Shown here: one piece after another, positions 8,336 to 16,647 of the stretch
Layout: every line of letters begins with the position of its first letter
Numbering within the stretch: the first letter of the stretch is position 1
Source: Stenotrophomonas indicatrix
GTDB taxonomy: Bacteria > Pseudomonadota > Gammaproteobacteria > Xanthomonadales > Xanthomonadaceae
DNA: 64,000 nt
Assembly (NCBI RefSeq): GCF_002750975.1
Contig: NZ_PEJS01000001.1
Span: forward strand, 1,426,001-1,490,000
Reading direction: 5' to 3'
Position numbers and translations under genes: made by a program
Notes under the pieces: generated by a model
The model's database searches: none
Seen by the model: only the letters and a program-made list of their open reading frames with translations
Told to the model about the DNA's origin: nothing

Positions 8336-8408
8336 TGCCCCCCGGGTGGCGCGTTATGCTCGGTAATTCAGGGGAGGCGGCGCTCAGGCGGCGCCAAGAG
8401 AACGTCAT

Positions 8409-11255
8409 TTGTCCACCGAAGCCGACCGCGCGCTGGAAGCGTCAAACAACGAGCCTGTGCTGAGCGCAGCGCTGGTGCGCGCGCTGCATGCGCTGCTGCC
8501 GGAAACGGCGATCGTGCGCGTCGGCTGGGACGATCCGCAGCTCGGCAGCGGGCAGGGCGGTTGGCCGATCGGCGGCGGCGAGGAGGACATCTGGCAGCCA
8601 CTGGCCGACCACGCTGAAGGCCGCCATGGCTGGGAATACGACGGCGCCCGGCTGCTGCTGTCGGTACGCGGCGCGATGCCTTCCCCGGCCTGGTGGGGGC
8701 TGGCCCGGCAGGCCATGGAGCTGGCCCTGCAGCGGGGCCGCCAGGCGGGGCAGATCAAGGCGCTGGAAGAAGCTGAGCGGTTGCAGCAGGCCCTGTTCCA
8801 GATTGCCGACCTGGCCGGTGCCGACCTGGAAATGAGCGAGATGCTGCGCCACGTGCATGGCGTGCTGGGCACGCTGATGTACGCGCAGAACTGCTACATC
8901 GTCGAGTATGACGATGCCCGCCGGCAGATCCGCTTCCTGTACTTCGCCGACCAGGTCGATGATTTCGTCGCCGATCCTGCCCAAGGCTACGACATCGACC
9001 AGATGCCGCGCAGCCTGACAGTAGCGCTGCTGCGGCATGGCCGGCCGTTGAGCGGGCCTTCGCGCGAACTGCTGGCGCGGGTAGACCAGGAGCACGACCC
9101 GCAGCGCGGCCCGGAGAGCCTGGACTGGCTGGGCGTGCCGATGCTGCGCGATGGCCGGGTGTGTGGTGCGATCGTGGTGCAGAGCTACGAGCATGCCGAC
9201 CGCTACGGCGAGGCCGAACGGGCCCTGCTGGGTTTTGTCGCCCAGCACGTGCAGACCGCCATGGACCGCCGCCAGGCGCAGGTGCGGCTGGAGCAGCAGG
9301 TGGAACGGCGCACGCAGGAACTGCAGCGCGCCAATCTCAGCCTGCAGGATGAAGTGGCCGAGCGCCGCCGCGCCGAGCAGTTGCAGACAGCGCTGTACAA
9401 CATCGCCGAAATGGCGATGTCGGCCGACAGCCTGGCGCAGTTCTACGGGCAGGTACACGGCGTGGTCGGGCGCTTGCTGGATGCGCGCAATTTCTATATC
9501 GCGCTGGTCAATGCCGAGGGCGATGGGCTGGATTTCGTCTACTCGGTCGACGAGCACAACGCGAGTCGTGCACCGCGCGCGTTCAGTCGTGGCCTGACCG
9601 AGTACGTAGTCCGCCATCGTCGGCCCCTGCTGGCCTCGCGTGCGCAGATCGATGCGCTGCTGGAAACCGGCGAGGTGCGCGAATCCGGCGCACGTTCGCA
9701 GTGCTGGCTCGGCGTGCCGTTGCTGCGCGACGACGAAGTGGTCGGTGCGATCGTGGTGCAGAGTTACACCGAGCAGATCGCCTTCAGCGTGCATGACCAG
9801 CGCCTGCTGATCTTCGTTGCGCAGAACATCGGCACCGGTCTTGCGCGCCAGCGCGATCAGCAACGACTGCGCTCGGCGCATGCCGAGCTGGAAAAGCGGG
9901 TGGAGGAGCGCACCCGCGAGCTGGGCGAGGTGAACGAAAAGCTGCTGGGCCAGATCGGCGAGCGCCTACGCGCCGAGCAGCGACTGACCCACCAGGCGAT
10001 GCACGACGCGCTGACCGGACTGCCCAATCGCCTGCACCTGCTGGACAGGCTGCAGGATGCGCTGGCGCTGGCCCGGCGCGAAGGTGGCCCGGTGTTCGCG
10101 GTGCTGTTCCTGGACCTTGACCGCTTCAAGCTGGTCAACGACAGCATCGGTCACGCCGCCGGCGATCGCATGCTGGTGGAAGTAGCCAAGCGCATCGTGT
10201 CCATGGCCGGCGACAATGATGTGGTGGCGCGCCTGGGCGGTGATGAGTTCGCCGTGCTGCTGCACTGTCCGGAGGGCCTGGCGCAGGCACTGGATTTCGG
10301 CCAGCGGCTGTTGCTGGCGCTGCAGGAATCGATGTGGATCGCCGGTCGCGAGCTGTTCCCCTCCGGCAGCCTGGGCATCGCCTTGTGGAACCCGCGCTAT
10401 CGCACCGGCGAGGAACTGCTGCGCGACGCCGATGCGGCGATGTACCGGGCCAAGGCCCAGGGCCACGACCGCTGCTCGATCTTCGATGAGGAAATGCGCG
10501 AGCAGGCGCTGCGCAGCCTGGATCTCGAGGCCGACCTGCGGCGGGCGATCAACAACCGTGATTTCGTGCCGTTCTACCAGCCGATCGTGCGCCTCTCCGA
10601 CGGCGAGGTGGTCGGCCACGAGGCCCTGCTGCGCTGGAAGCACGAGCGCCGTGGACTGCTGCTGCCAGGCGCGTTCCTGGAACTGGGCGAGGAAAGTGGC
10701 CTGATCGAACAGGTCGACTGGCTGATCTATGAGCAGGTCATTGCCGGCCTTGCCGACGGCGGGCGTGGCTATGTGTCGGTCAACGTGTCGCCACGGCATT
10801 TCCGCTCCGCCGAGTTCAGCGGGCGCCTGTATGGCCTGCTGGAGGCGAGCAACGCGGACCCGCGGCGGCTGCGCCTGGAAATCACCGAGGTGGCGCTGCT
10901 CGACGACGGTCCACACACGCTGCGCATCCTGAAGGGCCTGCGTGAACGCGGCATCCAGGTACAGCTGGATGATTTCGGTACGGGCTTCTCGGCGCTGTCC
11001 TACCTGCACCGTTTCCCGATCAGCACGTTGAAGATCGACCAGAGCTTCATTGCCGGCCTGCACGGCCCGGAGGCACAGAGCACGCGCGCGCTGGTCGAAG
11101 GCGTGCTGTCACTGGCACGCACGCTGGGCATCGAGACGATCGGCGAAGGCATCGAGACCGAGGCGCAGCGTGACACGCTGTTCGAGCTCGGCTGCGACTA
11201 CGGTCAGGGCTACCTGCTGGGCCGGCCGGCACCGTGGACGCGCGCGGCAGCCTGA
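8409..11255 (+). CDS. c-di-GMP enzyme with two GAF domains, GGDEF and EAL
   Basis: A 948-residue soluble signalling protein. Two GAF-like modules (about residues 130-290 and 325-480; each contains LGVPxLRDxxVxGAIVVQSY) are each followed by a coiled coil (ERRTQELQRANL; ERTRELGEVNEKL). A GGDEF domain follows with its motif intact at about 610-614, but without an RxxD inhibitory site five residues before it. The EAL domain is also intact (EALLRW near 738, VNVSP, EITE, DDFGTG, EGIETE), so both synthesis and hydrolysis of c-di-GMP look possible. Translation starts at TTG, eight bases after AAGAGA. There are no membrane segments, so the GAF domains probably sense a cytosolic ligand. Confidence 0.88.
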   Translation: MSTEADRALEASNNEPVLSAALVRALHALLPETAIVRVGWDDPQLGSGQGGWPIGGGEEDIWQPLADHAEGRHGWEYDGARLLLSVRGAMPSPAWWGLARQAMELALQRGRQAGQIKALEEAERLQQALFQIADLAGADLEMSEMLRHVHGVLGTLMYAQNCYIVEYDDARRQIRFLYFADQVDDFVADPAQGYDIDQMPRSLTVALLRHGRPLSGPSRELLARVDQEHDPQRGPESLDWLGVPMLRDGRVCGAIVVQSYEHADRYGEAERALLGFVAQHVQTAMDRRQAQVRLEQQVERRTQELQRANLSLQDEVAERRRAEQLQTALYNIAEMAMSADSLAQFYGQVHGVVGRLLDARNFYIALVNAEGDGLDFVYSVDEHNASRAPRAFSRGLTEYVVRHRRPLLASRAQIDALLETGEVRESGARSQCWLGVPLLRDDEVVGAIVVQSYTEQIAFSVHDQRLLIFVAQNIGTGLARQRDQQRLRSAHAELEKRVEERTRELGEVNEKLLGQIGERLRAEQRLTHQAMHDALTGLPNRLHLLDRLQDALALARREGGPVFAVLFLDLDRFKLVNDSIGHAAGDRMLVEVAKRIVSMAGDNDVVARLGGDEFAVLLHCPEGLAQALDFGQRLLLALQESMWIAGRELFPSGSLGIALWNPRYRTGEELLRDADAAMYRAKAQGHDRCSIFDEEMREQALRSLDLEADLRRAINNRDFVPFYQPIVRLSDGEVVGHEALLRWKHERRGLLLPGAFLELGEESGLIEQVDWLIYEQVIAGLADGGRGYVSVNVSPRHFRSAEFSGRLYGLLEASNADPRRLRLEITEVALLDDGPHTLRILKGLRERGIQVQLDDFGTGFSALSYLHRFPISTLKIDQSFIAGLHGPEAQSTRALVEGVLSLARTLGIETIGEGIETEAQRDTLFELGCDYGQGYLLGRPAPWTRAAA

Positions 11256-11274
11256 GCCACCGCGCACGTAGTCT

Positions 11275-11868
11275 TCAACGCAGCGCCGCGCGGCGCTTCT
11301 CGTCGATCCACTTCGAGGCCTGGGCCGGTTGGTAGTTCTTCATCCAAGCCAGCAACTCTTCGATGTCCGAGCCGTACCACAGGTCCTGGCGCTGCTCGGG
11401 GTGCAGGAAGCGCTCTTCCACCATGCGATCGATCATGCCGATCAGCGGCGCATAGAAGCCGTCCACATCAAGGAACGCGCAGGGCTTGTTGCCGATGCCA
11501 AGCTGGCGCCAGGTCAGCATCTCGAAGATCTCTTCCATGGTGCCGAAGCCGCCGGGCAGGGCGACGAAGCCATCGGACAGATCGAACATGCGCGACTTGC
11601 GCTCATGCATCGAACCGACGATCTCCAGTTCGGTCAGGCCGCGATGGGCCACTTCCCAGTCGGCCAGCTGGCGCGGAATCACGCCGGTGACCTCACCGCC
11701 GGCGGCGAGCACGGCATTGGCCACGGTACCCATCAGACCGACATTGCCGCCGCCGTACACCAGGCGCATGCCGTCGCGGGCGATGCGATCGCCCAGCGCG
11801 ATGGCGCGTTCGGTGTAGACCGGCTTGCTGCCAGCGTTGGAACCGCAGTACACACAGATCGACTTCAT
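11275..11868 (-). CDS. LOG family protein (TIGR00730), cytokinin-riboside phosphoribohydrolase type
   Basis: A 197-residue Rossmann-like protein of the LOG family, often misnamed lysine decarboxylase. It begins MKSICVYCGSNAGSKPVY, has LVYGGGNVGLMG near residue 38, and carries the PGGFGTMEE nucleotide-binding and catalytic motif near residue 100. Characterised members release the base from nucleoside 5'-monophosphates, including cytokinin precursors. The open frame runs 27 codons further upstream, but the chosen ATG has AGGAAG at good spacing and gives the family's normal length. Confidence 0.85.
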   Translation of the reverse strand: MKSICVYCGSNAGSKPVYTERAIALGDRIARDGMRLVYGGGNVGLMGTVANAVLAAGGEVTGVIPRQLADWEVAHRGLTELEIVGSMHERKSRMFDLSDGFVALPGGFGTMEEIFEMLTWRQLGIGNKPCAFLDVDGFYAPLIGMIDRMVEERFLHPEQRQDLWYGSDIEELLAWMKNYQPAQASKWIDEKRRAALR

Positions 11869-11974
11869 GGATCTTCCTGTCTTGGCCGGAAACGAAAACG
11901 CCCCGCGGTCAACCAGTGAAGCCGGTCGCAGGGCGGGGTGTCCGGGCAATTATGAGGCTTTGCCGTTGTTCTCT

Positions 11975-12050
11975 GTAGCGCCGGGTCATGCCCGGCGGTC
12001 TTTCGTTCAGATCACGGCCAGCCCTTCAGCCGGGCAGCGCCCGGCTCTAG
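11975..12050. repeat. pair of SMAG-type REPs
   Basis: GTAGCGCCGGGTCATGCCCG followed by GCGG (from 11975) and an inverted relative ending CGCCCGGCTCTAG (12028-12050) lie between the LOG gene and the downstream end of the aminotransferase gene. The head-to-head pair could fold as one long cruciform or hairpin. Confidence 0.7.
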
Positions 12051-12062
12051 AAGGGTCTGGGA

Positions 12063-13559
12063 TTACGCAGCGGCCGCCTGTTCGCGGCGCGGCCCTTCAC
12101 GCAGTGCGCGGCCCACCATGCCTACCAGCAGGTCCAGCTCGCTGCTGTCCATGCCGAAGTGCGGGGTGAAGCGCAGCGAGTTCTCGCCACCATGGATCAC
12201 GTTGATGCCGTGCTGGCGCAACCATTCCTCGGTGGAATTGGCGCCATAGCACTTGAACTGCGGGGCCAGTTCGCAGGAGAACAGCAGGCCGGTGCCCTGC
12301 ACCTTGGTGATCAGGCCGCCCAGTTCGTTCTTCAGTTGCTCCAGCTTGCGCACGGCCTCGGCACCGCGCTCGGCGATGTTGGCGCGGACCTGCGGGGTCA
12401 ACTGGGCCAGGGTGGCGCAGGCCACGTCCAGCGCACGCGGGTTGCTGGTCATGGTGTTGCCGTAGATGCCCTTGCGGTACAGCTGCGCGGCGTGCTCGGT
12501 CACGGCCAGCACCGACAGCGGATACTGCGCGGCGTTCAGTGCCTTGGAGTAGGTTTCCATGTCCGGCGCGTCCAGGCCTTCGAAGCCCGGATAGTCGACC
12601 ACCGACAGCACGCCATGGGCGCGCAGGCCGGCCTGGATCGAGTCCAGCAGCAGCAGGCTGCCGTGGGCGCGGGTCAGTTCGCGGGCCAGCGCATAGAACG
12701 CCGGCGGCACGGAGCGGCCCGGGTCACCTTCGCCCATCACCGGCTCCAGGAACACCGCTTCGATGAACCAGTTGTTGTGCGCGGCATCCTCGAACACCTT
12801 GCGCAGGCCGGCCTCGTCGTACGGGGCGACGGTGATCACCGTCTCCTCGCCACGGTAGCTGGCCAGGTGCTGCATGTAGGTCTTGCGGCTGGAATCGGAA
12901 TACAGCGCCGGTCGGTCGGTGCGGCCGTGGAAGCTGCCCTTGATGACCACGCGCTTGATTGCCGCACCGGCATGGCGGGCACCCGGGTCGGTCTGCAGCT
13001 TGGCGTTGACGTCGGCGATGCGTGCGGCCAGCCCAACCGCTTCAGAGCCGGAGTTCAGGCACATGAAGCGCGTGAACGGGCAGCCGCCACGACGGTGGCC
13101 GATCTCGGCCCGCAGGGCGGTGATGAAGCGCTGCTGGGACAGGCTGGGGGTCATGATGTTGGCCATCACCTGCGGCCGTGACATCGCTTCCATGACGGCG
13201 TCCGGGGTGTGGCCGAAGCCCAGCATGCCGTAGCCGCCGGCGTCGTACAGCACCGCGCCTTTCAGGGTGACCACCCACGGACCGCGCGCGGCCAGCGCCA
13301 CGTACGGGGTCACCGCATCATCGGCGTAGAAATTGACGAAGCCGTCCTGCATGGCATCGATCTGCGCCTGCTCATCCTGTGCCAGCAGCGGCCCCAGCTC
13401 AGCCTGCACGCGCGCGAATTCGGCAGCAGCGGCATCGACCGCGGCGACCAGCTGCGGGTGGTTGGCGGCGAGGGCGGTCAGGGTTGCGTCATCCAGGCCG
13501 TTGGTGAGGCGGGTGCCGGGCTGGGTGCGGAGGGGGGCGAGGCGTTCGATGAAGCTCAT
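12063..13559 (-). CDS. class III PLP-dependent aminotransferase
   Basis: A 498-residue fold-type I enzyme. The substrate-side loop GYGMLGFGH is near residue 115, the phosphate-binding LNSGSEAVGLAAR near 170, HGRT near 215 and the presumed PLP lysine is K339 in TYSKALNA. The usual D-E-x-Q motif reads DSIQAG here: the Asp that pairs with the pyridine nitrogen is kept, but the next acidic residue is Ser. The length exceeds the usual 420-450 because of an N-terminal extension of roughly 70 residues. AGGAG lies eight bases before the start, which rules out the much longer open frame overlapping queA. The amino donor is unknown; omega-amino acids are typical for the class. Confidence 0.8.
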   Translation of the reverse strand: MSFIERLAPLRTQPGTRLTNGLDDATLTALAANHPQLVAAVDAAAAEFARVQAELGPLLAQDEQAQIDAMQDGFVNFYADDAVTPYVALAARGPWVVTLKGAVLYDAGGYGMLGFGHTPDAVMEAMSRPQVMANIMTPSLSQQRFITALRAEIGHRRGGCPFTRFMCLNSGSEAVGLAARIADVNAKLQTDPGARHAGAAIKRVVIKGSFHGRTDRPALYSDSSRKTYMQHLASYRGEETVITVAPYDEAGLRKVFEDAAHNNWFIEAVFLEPVMGEGDPGRSVPPAFYALARELTRAHGSLLLLDSIQAGLRAHGVLSVVDYPGFEGLDAPDMETYSKALNAAQYPLSVLAVTEHAAQLYRKGIYGNTMTSNPRALDVACATLAQLTPQVRANIAERGAEAVRKLEQLKNELGGLITKVQGTGLLFSCELAPQFKCYGANSTEEWLRQHGINVIHGGENSLRFTPHFGMDSSELDLLVGMVGRALREGPRREQAAAA

Positions 13560-13769
13560 TGCAGATCTCCTGAAACGTTGGGTCGCACGGGCCTTCAAAA
13601 GCAAAACGCGCGTCTTCACGCGCGCTTGGGGCGGGCTCGTGCAGCGGACTTCCTCGTCGATGCTAGCACTTGTTTTTTTGCGCGATAACCCCGCAAAAGA
13701 CTGCTGCATAGCAGCATTTTGCGCGACGTTCGGCCTCGCTCGTGCCGGCTCGCAGACGCTGGACGTACA

Positions 13770-14837
13770 ATGCGCGCCATTGTCGACCTGTTGCCGTCCA
13801 CTGCCTTGAAGAAGTCCGATTTCCATTACGAACTGCCGGCCGAACTGATTGCCCAGGCCCCCTTGGCCGAACGCTCGGCGAGCCGCCTGCTGCTGGTGCC
13901 ACCGGCGCCGACCGCCTTCACCGACCTGCAGGTGCGCGACCTGCCATCGCTGCTGCAACCGGGCGACCTGCTGGTGTTCAACGACACCCGGGTGATTCCG
14001 GCGCGCCTGTTCGGGCAGAAGGCCAGCGGTGGCCGCGTGGAGATCCTGATCGAGCGCCTGCTCGGCGGCCAGCAGGCCCGGGCCCAGGTTGGTGCCAGCA
14101 AGTCGCCGAAGGCCGGCAGCCGCATCGCCCTGGATGCCGGTGGCGAAGCCGAAGTGCTGGGGCGCGACGGCGAGTTCTACGTGCTGCAGTTCCATGTGCC
14201 GGAATCGCTGGAGCAGTGGCTGCTGCACGCCGGCCGGCTGCCGTTGCCGCCCTACATCCAGCGCGAGCCCGGTGTGGACGACCGCGAGCGCTACCAGACC
14301 GTGTTCGCGCGCGAAGTGGGCGCCGTGGCGGCACCGACCGCAGGCCTGCACTTCGATGAGGCGCTGCTGGCAGCACTGAAGGACAAGGGCGTGGATTTCG
14401 GCCACGTCACCCTGCACGTGGGCGCAGGCACGTTCCAGCCGGTGCGCGCCGACGACCTGAAGGACCACGTCATGCACCGCGAGTGGCTGAACGTCGGTGC
14501 CGAGCTGGTGCAGCAGGTGCGACGCACGCGTGCGGCCGGTGGCCGGGTGATCGGCGTGGGCACGACCGTGGTGCGCGCGCTGGAAAGCGCGATGCGTGAG
14601 GGCGAGCTGCTGCCGTTCGCGGGCGAAACGCAGATCTTCATCACCCCCGGCTACCGGATCCGCAGCGTCGACGCGATGGTGACCAATTTCCACCTGCCCG
14701 AGAGCACCCTGCTGATGATGATCTCGGCGTTTGCCGGCAAGGAGCGCGTGTTCGAGGCTTACCAGCACGCGATCGAGCAGCGCTACCGCTTCTTCAGCTA
14801 CGGCGACGCGATGCTGCTGTTCCCGCAGGCGGGTTAG
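13770..14837 (+). CDS. queA: S-adenosylmethionine:tRNA ribosyltransferase-isomerase
   Basis: About 355 residues. QueA transfers and isomerises the ribosyl group of AdoMet onto preQ1-tRNA to give epoxyqueuosine. Family landmarks are [24 protein letters not shown] at the start, [13 protein letters not shown] near residue 75, [10 protein letters not shown] near 190, and [17 protein letters not shown] near 315. The E. coli enzyme begins at the position equivalent to KKSDFHYEL, so the TTG at 13806 is an alternative start; neither has a strong ribosome site. It opens the queA-tgt-yajC-secDF series and is separated from tgt by a REP pair. Confidence 0.92.
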   Translation: MRAIVDLLPSTALKKSDFHYELPAELIAQAPLAERSASRLLLVPPAPTAFTDLQVRDLPSLLQPGDLLVFNDTRVIPARLFGQKASGGRVEILIERLLGGQQARAQVGASKSPKAGSRIALDAGGEAEVLGRDGEFYVLQFHVPESLEQWLLHAGRLPLPPYIQREPGVDDRERYQTVFAREVGAVAAPTAGLHFDEALLAALKDKGVDFGHVTLHVGAGTFQPVRADDLKDHVMHREWLNVGAELVQQVRRTRAAGGRVIGVGTTVVRALESAMREGELLPFAGETQIFITPGYRIRSVDAMVTNFHLPESTLLMMISAFAGKERVFEAYQHAIEQRYRFFSYGDAMLLFPQAG

Positions 14838-14849
14838 GGGCGAGGTGGG

Positions 14850-14915
14850 TAGCGCCGGGCCATGCCCGGCGGGCAGCAGTTGCGGGTCATCCGCCGGGCA
14901 TGGCCCGGCGCCACC
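14850..14915. repeat. inverted pair of SMAG-type REPs
   Basis: GTAGCGCCGGGCCATGCCCG plus GCGGG (14850-14874) is mirrored by CCGCCGGGCATGGCCCGGCG plus CCACC (14892-14915). Together they form a long hairpin in the queA-tgt gap, where it could modulate or stabilise the shared transcript. Confidence 0.85.
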
Positions 14916-14974
14916 GGAGCAGGAAGGGCGGTTTTGGGAGACAATGGGCGACTATTTGCCCGAACGACCGCTCC

Positions 14975-16105
14975 ATGTCCCGATTGCAGTTCCAGCTCCA
15001 GACCCGTGATGGCCGCGCCCGCCGTGGCCGCCTGACCTTCCCGCGTGGCACGGTGGAAACGCCGGCCTTCATGCCGGTGGGGACCTATGGCTCGGTCAAG
15101 GGGATCCTGCCGGACCAGGTGCGTGCGCTGGGCGCCGAGATCATCCTCGGCAACACCTTCCACCTGTACCTGCGGCCGGGCCTGGACATCATCGCCGACC
15201 ACGGCGGCCTGCACGGCTTCTGCCGCTGGGATGGCCCGATCCTGACCGACTCCGGCGGCTTCCAGGTGTTCTCGCTGGCCCACCGCCGCAAGATCACCGA
15301 GCAGGGCGTGACCTTCGCCTCGCCGACCGACGGTGCCCGGGTGTTTCTGGGCCCGGAGGAGAGCATGAAGATCCAGAAGGTGCTCGATTCGGACGTGGTG
15401 ATGATCTTCGACGAGTGCACGCCGTACCCGGCCACCGAGGACGTCGCCCGCCGGTCGATGGAACTGAGCCTGCGCTGGGCCCAGCGCAGCCGCAACGCGC
15501 ATGACGAGCTGGGCAACGATGCGGCCCTGTTCGGCATTGTCCAGGGCGGGGTGCACACCGACCTGCGCAGCCGTTCGGCCGAGGCCCTGCAGGGGATCGG
15601 CTTCGACGGCTATGCCATTGGCGGCCTGGCCGTGGGCGAGCCGGAAGACGAGCGCAACGCCATGCTCGACCATCTGGATCCGGAGCTGCCGGCCGACCGT
15701 CCGCGCTACCTGATGGGCGTTGGCCGCCCTGAAGACCTGGTCGAGGGTGTCGCCCGTGGCGTGGACATGTTCGATTGCGTGATGCCGACCCGCAATGCGC
15801 GCAACGGCCACTATTTCACCTCGTTTGGCACCGTCCGCATCCGCAATTCGCAGTACGCGCGGGACATGGACCCGATCGAGCCGGGCTGTGGCTGCGTGGC
15901 CTGTGCCGGCGGCTATACCCGCTCGTACCTGCGCCATCTGGACCGCTGCAACGAGATGTTGGCGCCGATGCTGGGCACCCAGCACAACCTCTTCTATTAC
16001 GAAAAACTGATGGCCGACATCCGTGCAGCCATCGAGGCGGGAACCTTCCTGGCCTTCCGCGAGTCCTTCTACGCAGCACGCGGGGCGGTAGCGCCGCCCC
16101 TGTAA
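14975..16105 (+). CDS. tgt: tRNA-guanine transglycosylase (queuine tRNA-ribosyltransferase)
   Basis: A 376-residue TIM-barrel enzyme that exchanges guanine-34 of GUN tRNAs for preQ1. The start [20 protein letters not shown] is standard. [10 protein letters not shown] (about residues 90-100) holds the general acid Asp, [12 protein letters not shown] (near 265) the nucleophilic Asp, and [19 protein letters not shown] the zinc site, completed by the His of GTQHN (C-x-C-x2-C and His). It provides the step before QueA, which lies just upstream. The frame is open further upstream, but that region is the REP pair. Confidence 0.95.
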   Translation: MSRLQFQLQTRDGRARRGRLTFPRGTVETPAFMPVGTYGSVKGILPDQVRALGAEIILGNTFHLYLRPGLDIIADHGGLHGFCRWDGPILTDSGGFQVFSLAHRRKITEQGVTFASPTDGARVFLGPEESMKIQKVLDSDVVMIFDECTPYPATEDVARRSMELSLRWAQRSRNAHDELGNDAALFGIVQGGVHTDLRSRSAEALQGIGFDGYAIGGLAVGEPEDERNAMLDHLDPELPADRPRYLMGVGRPEDLVEGVARGVDMFDCVMPTRNARNGHYFTSFGTVRIRNSQYARDMDPIEPGCGCVACAGGYTRSYLRHLDRCNEMLAPMLGTQHNLFYYEKLMADIRAAIEAGTFLAFRESFYAARGAVAPPL

Positions 16106-16241
16106 ACCCGTAGCACCCCCTGCCAAACGGCCCAAGGACGAACGCCCGGGGCCGTGGCATACTTCAAGGCTGACCCAGATCCGCGGTCGACACCTCGTGC
16201 CCGTGAAACGGCCGAAGCGCCGCCCAACCAAAGGACCAACG

Positions 16242-16586
16242 ATGAACCTGCTTGCCTTCCTGATTCCCGCCGCCCACGCCCAGGCCGCTGGCGGCCAACC
16301 GCAGGGCATGGGCCTGACCACGCTGCTGTTCCCGATCATCCTGATCGCCATCATGTACTTCCTGATGATCCGCCCGCAGATGAAGCGGCAGAAGGAGCAC
16401 AAGGCCATGCTGGAGAAGATCAAGCGCGGCGACGAAGTGCTGACCAACGGCGGCATCGCCGGCAAGGTCACCGATATCGGCGACAACTTCGTCACCGTCG
16501 AAGTGGCCGAGAACGTGCGCATCCGCGTGCAGAAGGGCGCTGTCGGCAGCGTGCTGCCGACCGGCACCCTGGATTCGGCCAAGTAA
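16242..16586 (+). CDS. yajC: preprotein translocase subunit YajC
   Basis: A 114-residue single-span inner-membrane protein that associates with SecDF. The membrane helix (about residues 24-42, LLFPIILIAIMYFLMIRPQ) is followed by the basic segment MKRQKEHK and a small cytosolic beta domain (GGIAGKVTDIGDNFVTVEV). The start is fixed by AAAGGA seven bases upstream. It precedes secD with a 61-base gap. Confidence 0.94.
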   Translation: MNLLAFLIPAAHAQAAGGQPQGMGLTTLLFPIILIAIMYFLMIRPQMKRQKEHKAMLEKIKRGDEVLTNGGIAGKVTDIGDNFVTVEVAENVRIRVQKGAVGSVLPTGTLDSAK

Positions 16587-16647
16587 GCCACTCCCTTTCT
16601 GAAGCACAACCGCGGCGCCGGGGATGGCGCCGCGCGGGACCCAAGCA

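Noticed and set aside
11275..11868. Lysine decarboxylase
   Set aside because: The PGGFGTMEE motif and length identify the LOG family; the lysine decarboxylase name is a historic misannotation.
12063..14768. One very long minus-strand frame of 901 codons spanning the aminotransferase and the region opposite queA
   Set aside because: Only the first part (to 13559) is protein-like; a strong ribosome site marks the true start, and the remainder is the antisense of queA.
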